Shown one piece after another: positions 8,301 to 16,682 of a stretch of 20,737 nucleotides of DNA; within the stretch, counting starts at the first letter, position 1, and every line of letters starts with the position of its first letter. The DNA is from Parvimonas sp. (lineage in GTDB: Bacteria > Bacillota > Clostridia > Tissierellales > Peptoniphilaceae). The stretch lies in assembly GCA_022770425.1 (NCBI GenBank), contig JALEHY010000008.1:1-20737 (forward strand), given 5' to 3'. The translations under genes and the position numbers were made by a program. The notes beneath the pieces were generated by a model. That model saw only the letters and a list, made by a program, of their open reading frames with translations. It ran no database searches and was not told where the DNA came from.

Positions 8301-10076
8301 GCTCCGGAAATTAAAAAGCCGGTTGTAAACGGAAAAGTTTATAAACCTGAAGTTACAGACGAATTAAGCGGTGTTGAAGAAATTGCAATTACTTATACTG
8401 ATTCTACAGGAAATCCACAATTGAATTATGTAGATAATGATGGAGAATTTAAATTCCCTAATGATTTTGATTTATCAGATTTGTCAAAGATAGCGGTTCA
8501 TGCTTTTGACTATGCAGGAAACATTTCATCTGTTAATTTGGACGGTTCGGAGTATGTTCCTCCTGTTCAAGAAGAGCATAAGACAAATATAAGACCGATT
8601 TTTAACGTGACAAATTATAAAGGTTTGGACGGAAAACATATTGAAGGGTCTGAAAATCTGAATATGTTTGCAACAGAAATTAACTGGAGAGAAAAAGTAG
8701 GACTTTATGATGTTAAGGGCCAAAAATATGTAATGTTTAATTATATCAACGGACTTATCCCTGTCGATGCCGGACACTGGGGAGTAGAAATCGTAGAACT
8801 TCCTGAAATTTATGAACCTTTTAAACAAGGGGAAAATACAAAATCTTTTTTAGTTGAACAAGATAAAACTGAAGATGTTGTGTTTAAAGGTAAACTTAAA
8901 GAAATTCCTATTGAAAAAGGCAATGGAGAGGTTAACATAAGACTTTCCATTGAAGGATTAAACGGCGATTTTACTTTTGCGATGTCTTATATAATTAAAG
9001 ATAAAAACGGAAAAACTATAGATGTTGATACCTTAAAGTCTTATGAAAGACCTTATGCTGTTGCTCAGACAGATGAAAACGGAAATTTAATCGGAGTTTC
9101 AGTTCAAAAAGCAAAAGTAGCTGTTTTACCTGCGGGAGAATATACAGCAGAAGTAACAACTCTTGACAATGATTTGATTCTTAATGAAAGACAAAAGAAA
9201 TTTACAGTAGAAGACGGAAAAACAACTGTTGTTGATTTTGTTTCCAAAGAAATAATTAAAGATGTTGTAAGTGTAACTTTAGAAGGTTTAGATGAAATTC
9301 CTGAAGGAACAAAGGTAATTCTTGTTGATGAAAACGGGGAAGAAACTGAATTAAAAACTAAATTTAATAAAAAAGTTTTTGCAGAAACAGTAAAAAACGG
9401 AAAATACAAAGTTAAGATACAACTTCCTGACGGATACAAAGCAGACAGAAATGACTTTGAATTGATTGTTGATAATTATAAAGCAAAAGAAACAGTTAAT
9501 TTAAAGAAAGTGAAAATTAAAACACAATTTGATAAAAAAGACTTTGTTGTCGAATCTGAAGAGGGATTCCCTAATGGTATTGAGTTGGTGGTAAATAAAG
9601 TTGATGCTACTAAATACAGTGCTTTGAAAGATAAAGATGTTGATGCTTATGATATTTTCTTTAGAGATATTAAAACGGGTAATCTTGTAAAAGTTAAAGA
9701 AGGAAATTACAAAGTAACGATGCCAAAGAGAGAAAGTGCAAAAGTAAAAGATTTATATTATGTTTCTTCTGAGGGAAAACTTGAAAAAGTTCCTTTCGAG
9801 GTAGGAGAAAGTACAGTAACATTTACAACAAATCATTTTTCTGTGTATGCATTGGAGTACAAAGTGGTTGAAAATACAGAAGACAAACCGAATAAAGAAA
9901 ATGATAACTCTAAAAGCGACAATAGACAAGATACTAAATCCGAAAAAGATACTAAAACAGAAAAAGGTCAAACCGGATTAGTACAAACAGCTCTGTCAAG
10001 TGACGCACTTGTTCTAAGCGTATTGGGACTTGTTTCACTTGCGGGAATTGTTATAAGTAAAAAAATTAAAAGATAA
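5331..10076 (+). CDS. Large secreted S8 subtilase, C5a-peptidase/lactocepin-like, membrane-anchored (paralogue 1)
   Basis: This 1581-aa serine endopeptidase starts at ATG 5331, behind a G-rich site (AGGGGG, 5318-5323). Residues 1-24 are a signal peptide (S-V-F-A). About 49-140 is an I9-like inhibitory prodomain. The S8 domain has D184 (V-L-D-T-G-V-D), H251 (H-G-M-H-V-S-G), oxyanion N358 (A-A-G-N-D) and S594 (G-T-S-M-A-A-P-H), all intact. A PA insert (about 440-540) interrupts it, as in C5a peptidases and lactocepins. About 677-800 is the Fn3-like domain of that family (G-Y-F-L-E-G-F, G-F-K-G-D-W), then an S-P-N-R-D-G-N module with FlgD-like L-P-D-G-K-Y, an Ig-like domain (D-E-L-S-G), and transthyretin-like repeats. 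The C-terminus has a module ending N-H-F-S-V-Y-A-L, a charged linker, LVQTA (1550-1554), a hydrophobic segment and KKIKR. Role inferred: extracellular proteolysis of host proteins for nutrition or immune evasion. Substrate is unknown. Confidence 0.93.
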   Translation: MKRKFLSLLLTFSFIVTSASSVFATNDKTFNGKTKVSSSFGKQDEEKQKTFIVVLKENSNINYESLKTAEGKKERFDETKSLRENFKKALDEKTIPYEVLYEYDFLFAGFALKMSVKDAKEVEKMDLVDSLEVSNEYVKPKVQSQDGKFNPEGERSIDSNNLIKLSESLQKTQNGQGRVVAVLDTGVDVNHKILKVTDVSKGKYPTSESMNAKMQEAKISYGSWRNDKVVYAHNYNTNGTNVKEEIKEESHGMHVSGIAVGNPTENETFIKDGKEIQEKMVGVAPEAQLIFMGVFNGEVTYTHLYAKAVEDSVKLGADSINLSLGSANGTEAQVGKSMEKAITFAKEMGVMVVIAAGNDGHFGYSKTNPPATNPDYGTLGSPAVAKDSLAVAAMWTTVERTHTISVVGKDKVIKTGDTYLGNDEYGNKIYDFIGDNETEKDLDVVYVGLGQETDYNGKEVKDKVALIERGAISFGEKVNRAQEKGAKGVIIYNHKAGGDEIFGMIFGEYEGKLKIPSLFIGNTDGEFIKSNANSKVKFTKYLTALPYAKGGQVTDFSSYGISTDGEFKPDISAPGGLIYSSINNNKYMSMNGTSMAAPHVAGATAIIRDALNKRHPELKGSKEYDVLKAVMMSTADPIVEDADVEENYFSPRKQGAGAINVEKAISSDLYVVDSSNNPKAYLRNVGSTFDIKLKVVNIGNVERKLKYETVLGTDVVKDGKFELKTKTLAKITGKEIVVPAKGETEVTIPIDARKFEPQLSSQMPNGYFLEGFVFFNDSADGAKAVSIAFSGFKGDWTKAPLWEKPVYDFDLNKEEPIYFKWNGGYTDAFTSLATLENNPYARSKKVFDKQGQEIGSFYGKYGEVPLGLDMRKGEFLKDKIAFSPNRDGNKELVEFKGVFFRNAQYIISEVYNENNEKVYENGSGYSAKNSNNYKEDAPRVNAIDQTAWEGQNFSGQILPDGKYKYVIKANSATLGSDDQQQVFDVLIDTKAPEIKKPVVNGKVYKPEVTDELSGVEEIAITYTDSTGNPQLNYVDNDGEFKFPNDFDLSDLSKIAVHAFDYAGNISSVNLDGSEYVPPVQEEHKTNIRPIFNVTNYKGLDGKHIEGSENLNMFATEINWREKVGLYDVKGQKYVMFNYINGLIPVDAGHWGVEIVELPEIYEPFKQGENTKSFLVEQDKTEDVVFKGKLKEIPIEKGNGEVNIRLSIEGLNGDFTFAMSYIIKDKNGKTIDVDTLKSYERPYAVAQTDENGNLIGVSVQKAKVAVLPAGEYTAEVTTLDNDLILNERQKKFTVEDGKTTVVDFVSKEIIKDVVSVTLEGLDEIPEGTKVILVDENGEETELKTKFNKKVFAETVKNGKYKVKIQLPDGYKADRNDFELIVDNYKAKETVNLKKVKIKTQFDKKDFVVESEEGFPNGIELVVNKVDATKYSALKDKDVDAYDIFFRDIKTGNLVKVKEGNYKVTMPKRESAKVKDLYYVSSEGKLEKVPFEVGESTVTFTTNHFSVYALEYKVVENTEDKPNKENDNSKSDNRQDTKSEKDTKTEKGQTGLVQTALSSDALVLSVLGLVSLAGIVISKKIKR
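9699..9883 (+). repeat. Near-identical segment shared by the two subtilase genes, copy 1 (partner 16003-16187)
   Basis: These 185 bp, coding for the module that ends N-H-F-S-V-Y-A-L-E-Y-K, align without gaps to 16003-16187 with about six mismatches by eye. Sequence on the 5' side diverges abruptly. Confidence 0.9.
9918..10076 (+). repeat. Near-identical 3' end shared by the two subtilase genes, copy 1 (partner 16321-16479)
   Basis: These 159 bp, encoding the last 52 residues (linker end, LVQTA, membrane segment, tail) and the stop, align without gaps to 16321-16479 with three mismatches by eye. Similarity ends at the stop codon. Confidence 0.93.
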
Positions 10077-10121
10077 TAAAAAAACTAAAATCAATAATTT
10101 ATTAGTGAATGTAAATAATTG

Positions 10122-10159
10122 AAAAAAAGAAGTTACTTTATTTTAAAGTAACTTTTTTT
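10122..10159 (+). terminator. Rho-independent terminator of the first subtilase gene
   Basis: AAGTTACTTTA (10130-10140) pairs perfectly with TAAAGTAACTT (10144-10154), loop TTT, preceded by an A run and followed by a T run. The flanking A and T runs make it potentially bidirectional. Confidence 0.9.
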
Positions 10160-10307
10160 GTTGTTTATGAAAATAATTTACATAAAAATTTTTCTTTAGC
10201 TGAAATAAATTATTAATAATTTTTTTTTATTATATTCATAAAAATATTTTATTAAAAAGCAACTAAACAGCGTTAAATTAAGAAAAATTGCAGATATATT
10301 AAAACGG

Positions 10308-10336
10308 TTGAATTTTAAAGAAAAATTGTATATAAT
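10308..10336 (+). promoter_or_regulatory. Sigma-A promoter of the second subtilase gene
   Basis: TTGAAT (10308-10313) and a perfect TATAAT (10331-10336) lie 17 bases apart. The predicted start near 10343 gives a short leader before the GGAGGAAAT site at 10381. Confidence 0.7.
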
Positions 10337-10389
10337 TTAGATGAATAAATAAAAAAATTCACAAAAAAAATTATATTTATGGAGGAAAT

Positions 10390-13300
10390 ATGAAAAAAAT
10401 TTTTTCTTTTTTATTAGCTTTTTATATGATTATGTCTGTAATTGTATTAAAAAATTTTTCGGTTGCAAATGAAGAAACCGTAAAAATTGTTGTATTTATT
10501 GATGTTTCGAAATTAACAGATAAAAATGTAGAAAGTTTTTTGGATAACGGGGATTTTGACGAACTTAAGAAAATTAATGAAATCGCTTTAAATGATGCTA
10601 AAAGTAAAATGGAGGGGCTGATTGGGAAATTTGAAGAACTTTCAAGAGATAATTTTTTGATGCCGTTTATTTCTCTTAATGCAACTAAATATCAGGTGGA
10701 TAAACTTACCAAAGCGGATTTTGTTAAAAACATTGAGCAAGATGTTGACTACAAAGTTAATCTAAAACCTAATATTGTCAGAAGAAGGGCAAGAAGTGCT
10801 ATGTATTCTGCAAATATAATAGGGATTGATGATGAATTTTTAAAAAAATATGACGGTAGAGGAGAGAGTGTTGCTGTTATAGATGCAAATTTTGACCCTA
10901 AACATGAAGTTTTTAAATTAGATGAAGGTGTTAAACCGAGTGTTGATAAAAGTGATATAGAAAAATTGTTACAACATAATTTAGAAACTTTCGGTAATGT
11001 AAAAGTTGAAGATGTTTATATTAACAGTAAAATCCCGCTTGCTTTTCACTATATGAATAAGAGTACAAACTTAAATCCTGAAAATGTTGAGAAAGGGCAT
11101 GGACAACATGTTTCTGCTACTGCTGTTGGAAATAATGGAGTTGTTGATGGAAAATATAAATGGAGAGGGGTAGCGCCTAATGCACAATTATTTATGATGA
11201 ATTGTTTTGCAAATGAAGGGACATCTGCTACATATTACATAAAAGCTATAAGTGATGCGGTTTATTTAAGAGCAAGTGCTATAAATATGAGTCTTGGCGG
11301 AACTAAAGGAACAGTTAAAACATATACAACGGCAGATAAGAGCGTTGCAAAAATAATAGATATCGCTTCAAGACTTGGAACAAATGTAGTTATTGCCGGA
11401 GGGAATGAAGGAAAATACGAAGGGGATATATCTGTTGATACACCTGATATAGGAACTATCGGTTCACCGGGAATACAACAGAGTGCAATTACTGTTGCGT
11501 CAATGGAAAATTCTGAATTTTTAGCAAATTATTTGAATTTTGAAAATCACAAACTAATTTATCAAGAAGTTGATAAAAGAAATTTTGATAAAAAATCATA
11601 TAGTTTTGTTAATTGTAAAGAAGGGCTTAAAGACGAAGATTTTTCTTCTGTAAAAGGAAAAGTTGCACTTATTAAACGTGGAGGAGATACCTTTAATAAT
11701 AAAATTGCAAGGGCGGAAAAATCAGGAGCTATCGGAGTGATGATTTATAACAATGTTCTCGGTAATTTTTCGATTGGAGTAGATGATTCTACAAAAATTC
11801 CGGTTATAGGGCTCTATATGACTGACGGAGAAATGTTGGCTGAAAAGTCATATGGAACAATAAACATAACGGGAGAAAAAGATATTGTTAAAAATCCTCT
11901 TGAGGGAGAAATAAGTGATTTTTCAAATTGGGGAGTTACATCTGATGGGATTTTAAAACCGGACATAACGGCTCCCGGCGGAAATATTTATTCTGCACAA
12001 AATAGTAAAGGGTTTACGGAGATGAGCGGAACTTCTATGGCGACACCTCACGTTTCAGGTGCTGTTTCTCTTTTATCTCAAAGTTTAAAATCAAAAGATG
12101 AATTTAAAAATTTGAGTACGGCAAAAAGAGGGGAATTGATAAAAACACTGCTTATGAATTCAGCTAAACCTACTTTTGATAAGGTAAATAAAGTTCCTGT
12201 ATCTCCACGAAGACAAGGAGCCGGTGTTGTTGATATGAAATCGGCAACTGAACTTGATTTTACGGTTGTAGATGCTAAAACCAATGTAGCATCTGTATTT
12301 ATTGACAACATTAATGACAGCATTTCTTTGAATTTAAAAATAAGAAATTATTCCAATCAAAATAAAAAATTAGTACCGTCAGTTGTTGTAACTGTTGACG
12401 AGCATGATAAAAAGAAAAATCTTTTAAGACCTACAGAACTTTTTTCCGAAACTTTAAAAGAAACGGTGGAGGTTCCCTCAAATTCGGAAGTTGTTAAGAA
12501 ATTTTCTATTCCTTTAAAAAATGTTGAAAAGTTAAAAGAATTTGAAAACGGAGCTTTTGTTGAAGGGTTTTTAACTTTATCATCACAAGACGGCAAAAAA
12601 GCTAACTTTCCCTTTGTAAGTTTTAAAGGGGATTTTAAAAATCTTTCTATAATTGAAAAACCGGTTTATGAATTTGATTTTTCTAAAGAAAATCCTATGT
12701 TTTGGAATTTAAAACCGACTGCAAATGCTTGGCACAGGTTTATGACTCATATTGAAAGTAAAATTAATGAAAAACCCGTTATTTTAGGGATGAGTAATTT
12801 TAATGAAATTGATGAGATCAAGAAACAGCAAAAAGAAACGGATATAAAACCTGTTTTTGATGATAAGTTGGTTATAAGTCCAAACGGAGACGGCAAATTA
12901 GACGAGATAAGTTTGTATTCTGTCTTTACAAGAACCGCAAATGCAGGTTACGAAATTTTAGATAGCAACGAAAAGGTAGTGTCTAAAAAAGACGGTAAAT
13001 TGTTTTTGAAAAACATATCTTATTGGGCAGACAAAGAAGATTTGGATCCGAGATATTTAGGATATACAAATTTTGACGTGGAAAGTTTACATTCAAAAGA
13101 AGACGGGGAGTACATTTTAAATATTAAAGGAACGCCGATTGTTGATGGAGCAAATGAACAGACTCATTCAATTAAGTTTGTAATTGACAAAACAAAACCT
13201 AAATTTAAAGATATAAATTTGAAAGAAAATAAACTTACTTTTTCTGTTGAAGATTTTTCTAAATTGAGAGAAATAAAAGCGGTAGGAGTTGTTAAAAAAA

Positions 13301-16300
13301 TTATTAAAACGACCCCTTGGCCTGATTACCCTGAATATGTTCAAGAACAAGAAATAGAAGAAGAAACCGATTTGGAACTTAAAGACTTGGGAGATAAAAA
13401 ATATGAATTGGATTTACCGGATGGAATTGAAAAGAAAAATATAAATATAACAGCTGTAGATTTAGGGTATAACAGTTACTCTGAAGATGTTGATTTGATG
13501 ACGACAACAGAAAAACTCGGTAAATTAAAAATTGTTTCTAAAACTAAAGAAGGCGAAGAAGTTCCGGTTAAATTTGAAGTTTACGATTCGGAAAACAAAT
13601 TGGTAAATAATATTGACAAGTTAAGAAAAGGAAAATATACTTTAGAATATAAATTTTGTCCTGTACAATATAAGGGAGTCGATATAAAGGAAAATTATGA
13701 ATTTGAGATAACAGATGAAAACTTGGAAAAAGTTATAGAAATGAATTTTGAAAAAGTTCCTATTGGACAAAAAATGGTTTTAATCAGAGGAACGGGATAT
13801 TTAACTTTTGATGATTTTGAAATAATTGCAACAAATTTGGAAACAAACAGAAAATTTGTTGTTGCTCAGGAAATAAAAGGAACTCCACAGTATTTTTTAC
13901 AAGCACCGTTTGGAAAATACCGTTTGGAGTTAAAGTTTAAAGATAACAGTAAGGCTTTAAAATATGATTATGAATTTAGTGAATCAGAAAACGAAAGCAG
14001 TAAAGGAAATACTTTGGATATTTCTGTTGATGAAAAATCTTTTGAAAATAGAGTTGATTTACTGTTTACTGAAAATAAGTATAAAGTAATTCCTAAAACA
14101 GTTGGATATGATGGGGAAATTGACTATATAGGTATGAATTTGTCTGTAGGACATATCGTTGATGCTTCAAAAGTAGGTCGAGGTAAGTCTGAAATTGTAC
14201 CTAAAGAAATTCCTGAGGGATATTATGTTGTTCCGGGAATGCATGAAGTAAGTCTTGATGATGTTACACCGGAAAAAGAAGTTAGTTTTGAGTATCATAA
14301 AATTACAGATGAAGATAAATTTTCATTGGTAATTCAAGATGATGCAATCAGTAAAGGAATAACCTCAAAATATAAGATTTATAACTTTAATGAAAGATTT
14401 AATTATCCGACAGGAAGAGTATTACTCGATTACACTTCGGGAATGAAACTTTCGCCCGGTTGGTATTGCATTGAAGCACAAGAAGAAAGTGAAGATATAA
14501 AAGCACAAGCGAAAGAACCGACACCTACTATGAACTTAAAAGAGAAAGTTATCCTTGTTACAGAAGCAAAAAAGGGAGAAGTTAAAGTTGAATTTACTTG
14601 GGGAAAAGTTTCAGAGGGCTCAATTACCGAAAAGTATAATAGAAGTGTTGAAGTTAATTTACCTGATGATTATCCAAGAAATGAAATTGAACTTGTGATA
14701 AAGAAAGATGGGTTGACAGTAAAAAATCACATTTATAGAAAAGACGATCCTTCGACTCATAGCATTTTATTTGAGCAAGGAGTTTATGATATTGAAGTAA
14801 AAGACTTGGCTAAAGGATATAAATCTGATGTCGGAAAGGCTTATGTATTTGGTTCAGACGGAATGCCGGTTAGAATAAATATAACTAAAGTGACTATTGA
14901 CGGTAAAGATGTGAAAATAAAATTTGTATCTGACGGAACGGAAGTTTTGAATGTAAAGTACAAATTAGATGATTTTGAATTTGTAAAAAATGAGATTAAT
15001 GTTGAAAAGAAAGTCTATAAAGTTGAGATTTTATCTCCTGAAAGTTATGTGGGGAAAAACATTACAAAAGAAATAACCGTTGATGAAAATTCAAATGAAC
15101 TTACAGTAGAACTTGAGAGATTACAAAAAGGAACTTTGGATATTTCATTTAAGTTTGTTGATACTGCTGATAAGAGCGTTAAAGTAAAAGTCAATGATAA
15201 AGAAATTTCTTTAACAGGAAAGTCGATACCTTTTGAACTTGGTAAATATAAAGTTGAAATTTTTGATATTGACGGACAAGTAGGCAATTTTATCGTAGAA
15301 CCCAAAGTAGAAAATGTGGAATTATCCAAGCAAGAACCTGATAAAAAAGTATTTTTTACAATAAAGCGAAATCCAAAAACGATAGATATAACTGAACTTA
15401 AAAAACTTGTTGATGAAGAAAATACAGTTTTGAACTCTGAAAAGTACAGAAATTCTGTTGACGAATTACAAAATAATTATAAAGATGCAATGAAAAAGGC
15501 AAAAAAATTAATTGAAAATGAACAAAACCGTACAGAATTTTTGGTAAAAAAGACCGCTGATGACATAAGAATTGCAAAAGAGGCTTTAAACGGAGATAAA
15601 GATTTTGCAAAATTTGTAAGAAAGTTGAAAAATTTAATCAAAGAAAAAGATTTAGTTATTCAATCATTTGAATTTATAAATTCCGATGAAGACAAACAAG
15701 AGGAGTATTTGGATTCTATTTTTAATGCTGAAAGGTTGTTAGAGGTTAATTTTGAAACTAAAGAGCTTGAATTGGCTATGAAAGATATTTTAAATGCCAG
15801 AAAAGATATGGGAATTAAAATTAAACTTGAAACAGAAGTCAACAAAAAGAAATTTGAAGTAGAAAGTGATGATTTGCTTTTAGGATTGAAACTTGTCGTT
15901 GTAGAAACTGAAAAAGAAAAATTTGAAATATTAAAGAAAAAAGATGTTGATGTCTATAATATTTACTTTGAAGATGAAAATAAGAACTTGATTGAACTTG
16001 GAGAAGGAAATTACAAAGTAACGATGTCAAAGAGAGAAAGTGCGGAAGTAAAAGATTTATATTATGTTTCTTCTGAGGGAAAACTTGAAAAAGTTCTTTT
16101 CGAGGTAGGAGAAAGTACAGTAACATTTACAACAAATCATTTTTCTGTGTATGCATTGGAGTACAAAGTTGTTGAAAAAACAGAAGATAATCGAAAAGAT
16201 GAACAGAAAGATAAAACCGAAAAAGATAACAAAAAGTCGGATGATGCAGGCAAAGAAAAAGATAGGTCTAATGATGAAAATAAAAACAAATCCGATACTT

Positions 16301-16479
16301 CAGATGACAATTCTAAAAACGACAATAGACAAGATACTAAATCCGAAAAAGATACTAAAACAGAAAAAGGTCAAACCGGATTAGTGCAAACAGCTCTGTC
16401 AAGTAACGCATTTGTTCTAAGCGTATTGGGACTTGTTTCACTTGCGGGAATTGTTATAAGTAAAAAAATTAAAAGATAA
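10390..16479 (+). CDS. Giant secreted S8 subtilase, C5a-peptidase-like, membrane-anchored (paralogue 2)
   Basis: This 2029-aa protein starts at ATG 10390 directly behind GGAGGAAAT. Residues 1-26 are a signal peptide (S-V-A). About 31-125 is an I9-like prodomain, ended by a basic R-R-R-A-R-S at 131-136. The S8 domain has D165 in V-I-D-A-N-F-D, H237 in H-G-Q-H-V, N339 (A-G-G-N-E) and S549 (G-T-S-M-A-T-P-H), so it is probably active, although the usual D-[TSA]-G after the Asp is D-A-N. A PA insert lies at about 405-500. Fn3-like (F-V-E-G-F, F-K-G-D-F) and S-P-N-G-D-G modules follow, then about 800 residues of beta-rich repeats not present in paralogue 1. About 1667-1736 is a helical FIVAR-like segment. 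The C-terminus has the N-H-F-S-V-Y-A-L module, a long Asp/Lys/Asn/Ser linker, LVQTA (1998-2002), a hydrophobic segment and KKIKR. It is inferred to be a duplicate of the upstream gene with a distinct substrate reach; substrate unknown. Confidence 0.92.
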   Translation: MKKIFSFLLAFYMIMSVIVLKNFSVANEETVKIVVFIDVSKLTDKNVESFLDNGDFDELKKINEIALNDAKSKMEGLIGKFEELSRDNFLMPFISLNATKYQVDKLTKADFVKNIEQDVDYKVNLKPNIVRRRARSAMYSANIIGIDDEFLKKYDGRGESVAVIDANFDPKHEVFKLDEGVKPSVDKSDIEKLLQHNLETFGNVKVEDVYINSKIPLAFHYMNKSTNLNPENVEKGHGQHVSATAVGNNGVVDGKYKWRGVAPNAQLFMMNCFANEGTSATYYIKAISDAVYLRASAINMSLGGTKGTVKTYTTADKSVAKIIDIASRLGTNVVIAGGNEGKYEGDISVDTPDIGTIGSPGIQQSAITVASMENSEFLANYLNFENHKLIYQEVDKRNFDKKSYSFVNCKEGLKDEDFSSVKGKVALIKRGGDTFNNKIARAEKSGAIGVMIYNNVLGNFSIGVDDSTKIPVIGLYMTDGEMLAEKSYGTINITGEKDIVKNPLEGEISDFSNWGVTSDGILKPDITAPGGNIYSAQNSKGFTEMSGTSMATPHVSGAVSLLSQSLKSKDEFKNLSTAKRGELIKTLLMNSAKPTFDKVNKVPVSPRRQGAGVVDMKSATELDFTVVDAKTNVASVFIDNINDSISLNLKIRNYSNQNKKLVPSVVVTVDEHDKKKNLLRPTELFSETLKETVEVPSNSEVVKKFSIPLKNVEKLKEFENGAFVEGFLTLSSQDGKKANFPFVSFKGDFKNLSIIEKPVYEFDFSKENPMFWNLKPTANAWHRFMTHIESKINEKPVILGMSNFNEIDEIKKQQKETDIKPVFDDKLVISPNGDGKLDEISLYSVFTRTANAGYEILDSNEKVVSKKDGKLFLKNISYWADKEDLDPRYLGYTNFDVESLHSKEDGEYILNIKGTPIVDGANEQTHSIKFVIDKTKPKFKDINLKENKLTFSVEDFSKLREIKAVGVVKKIIKTTPWPDYPEYVQEQEIEEETDLELKDLGDKKYELDLPDGIEKKNINITAVDLGYNSYSEDVDLMTTTEKLGKLKIVSKTKEGEEVPVKFEVYDSENKLVNNIDKLRKGKYTLEYKFCPVQYKGVDIKENYEFEITDENLEKVIEMNFEKVPIGQKMVLIRGTGYLTFDDFEIIATNLETNRKFVVAQEIKGTPQYFLQAPFGKYRLELKFKDNSKALKYDYEFSESENESSKGNTLDISVDEKSFENRVDLLFTENKYKVIPKTVGYDGEIDYIGMNLSVGHIVDASKVGRGKSEIVPKEIPEGYYVVPGMHEVSLDDVTPEKEVSFEYHKITDEDKFSLVIQDDAISKGITSKYKIYNFNERFNYPTGRVLLDYTSGMKLSPGWYCIEAQEESEDIKAQAKEPTPTMNLKEKVILVTEAKKGEVKVEFTWGKVSEGSITEKYNRSVEVNLPDDYPRNEIELVIKKDGLTVKNHIYRKDDPSTHSILFEQGVYDIEVKDLAKGYKSDVGKAYVFGSDGMPVRINITKVTIDGKDVKIKFVSDGTEVLNVKYKLDDFEFVKNEINVEKKVYKVEILSPESYVGKNITKEITVDENSNELTVELERLQKGTLDISFKFVDTADKSVKVKVNDKEISLTGKSIPFELGKYKVEIFDIDGQVGNFIVEPKVENVELSKQEPDKKVFFTIKRNPKTIDITELKKLVDEENTVLNSEKYRNSVDELQNNYKDAMKKAKKLIENEQNRTEFLVKKTADDIRIAKEALNGDKDFAKFVRKLKNLIKEKDLVIQSFEFINSDEDKQEEYLDSIFNAERLLEVNFETKELELAMKDILNARKDMGIKIKLETEVNKKKFEVESDDLLLGLKLVVVETEKEKFEILKKKDVDVYNIYFEDENKNLIELGEGNYKVTMSKRESAEVKDLYYVSSEGKLEKVLFEVGESTVTFTTNHFSVYALEYKVVEKTEDNRKDEQKDKTEKDNKKSDDAGKEKDRSNDENKNKSDTSDDNSKNDNRQDTKSEKDTKTEKGQTGLVQTALSSNAFVLSVLGLVSLAGIVISKKIKR
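16003..16187 (+). repeat. Near-identical segment shared by the two subtilase genes, copy 2 (partner 9699-9883)
   Basis: Partner of 9699-9883, with about six mismatches over 185 bp. A linker of unequal length (longer here) separates it from the second shared segment. Confidence 0.9.
16321..16479 (+). repeat. Near-identical 3' end shared by the two subtilase genes, copy 2 (partner 9918-10076)
   Basis: Partner of 9918-10076, with three mismatches over 159 bp, including the stop codon. The downstream sequence differs completely. Confidence 0.93.
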
Positions 16480-16546
16480 AAATTTTTTCAAAATATATTT
16501 ATGAATTTATATTAATTAAATTCTGTTAAACTTTTTAAGTTGAAAA

Positions 16547-16585
16547 TAAAACCTACCGTATTTAGATTTTAAACGGTAGGTTTTT
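16547..16585 (+). terminator. Rho-independent terminator of the second subtilase gene
   Basis: AAACCTACCGT (16549-16559) pairs with ACGGTAGGTTT (16573-16583) around a 13-nt A/T loop and ends in a T run. It lies about 70 bases past the stop codon. Confidence 0.88.
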
Positions 16586-16647
16586 ACTTTAAATTGTAAT
16601 GTAAAATGAAAATTATAAATTTTTTTGAAAAAATATGTAAAAAAGTA

Positions 16648-16676
16648 TTGACAAGTAGATTATAAAAGTGTATTAT
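16648..16676 (+). promoter_or_regulatory. Sigma-A promoter of the T-box/brnQ unit
   Basis: A perfect TTGACA (16648-16653) and TATTAT (16671-16676) lie 17 bases apart. The predicted start is near 16683, at the beginning of the T-box leader. Confidence 0.85.
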
Positions 16677-16682
16677 ATTAAA

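Larger units (their letters stand above)
10077..10389. other. Intergenic region between the two subtilases
   Basis: These 313 bp of very A/T-rich DNA hold the terminator of the first subtilase (10122-10159) and the promoter of the second (10308-10336). In between I see long A and T runs but no ORF with a ribosome binding site and no recognisable RNA. The leader from the predicted transcription start to the ATG is about 45 nt. Confidence 0.7.

Noticed and set aside
15839..16384. Other-frame ORFs inside the 3' part of the second subtilase
   Set aside because: They are shadows of the Lys/Asp-rich coding sequence, lack start signals, and overlap a fully supported gene.
1..16600. Mobile element or genomic-island boundary around the surface-protein locus
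   Set aside because: No transposase, integrase, tRNA gene or flanking direct repeat is visible. Base composition looks uniform to the eye across the window.
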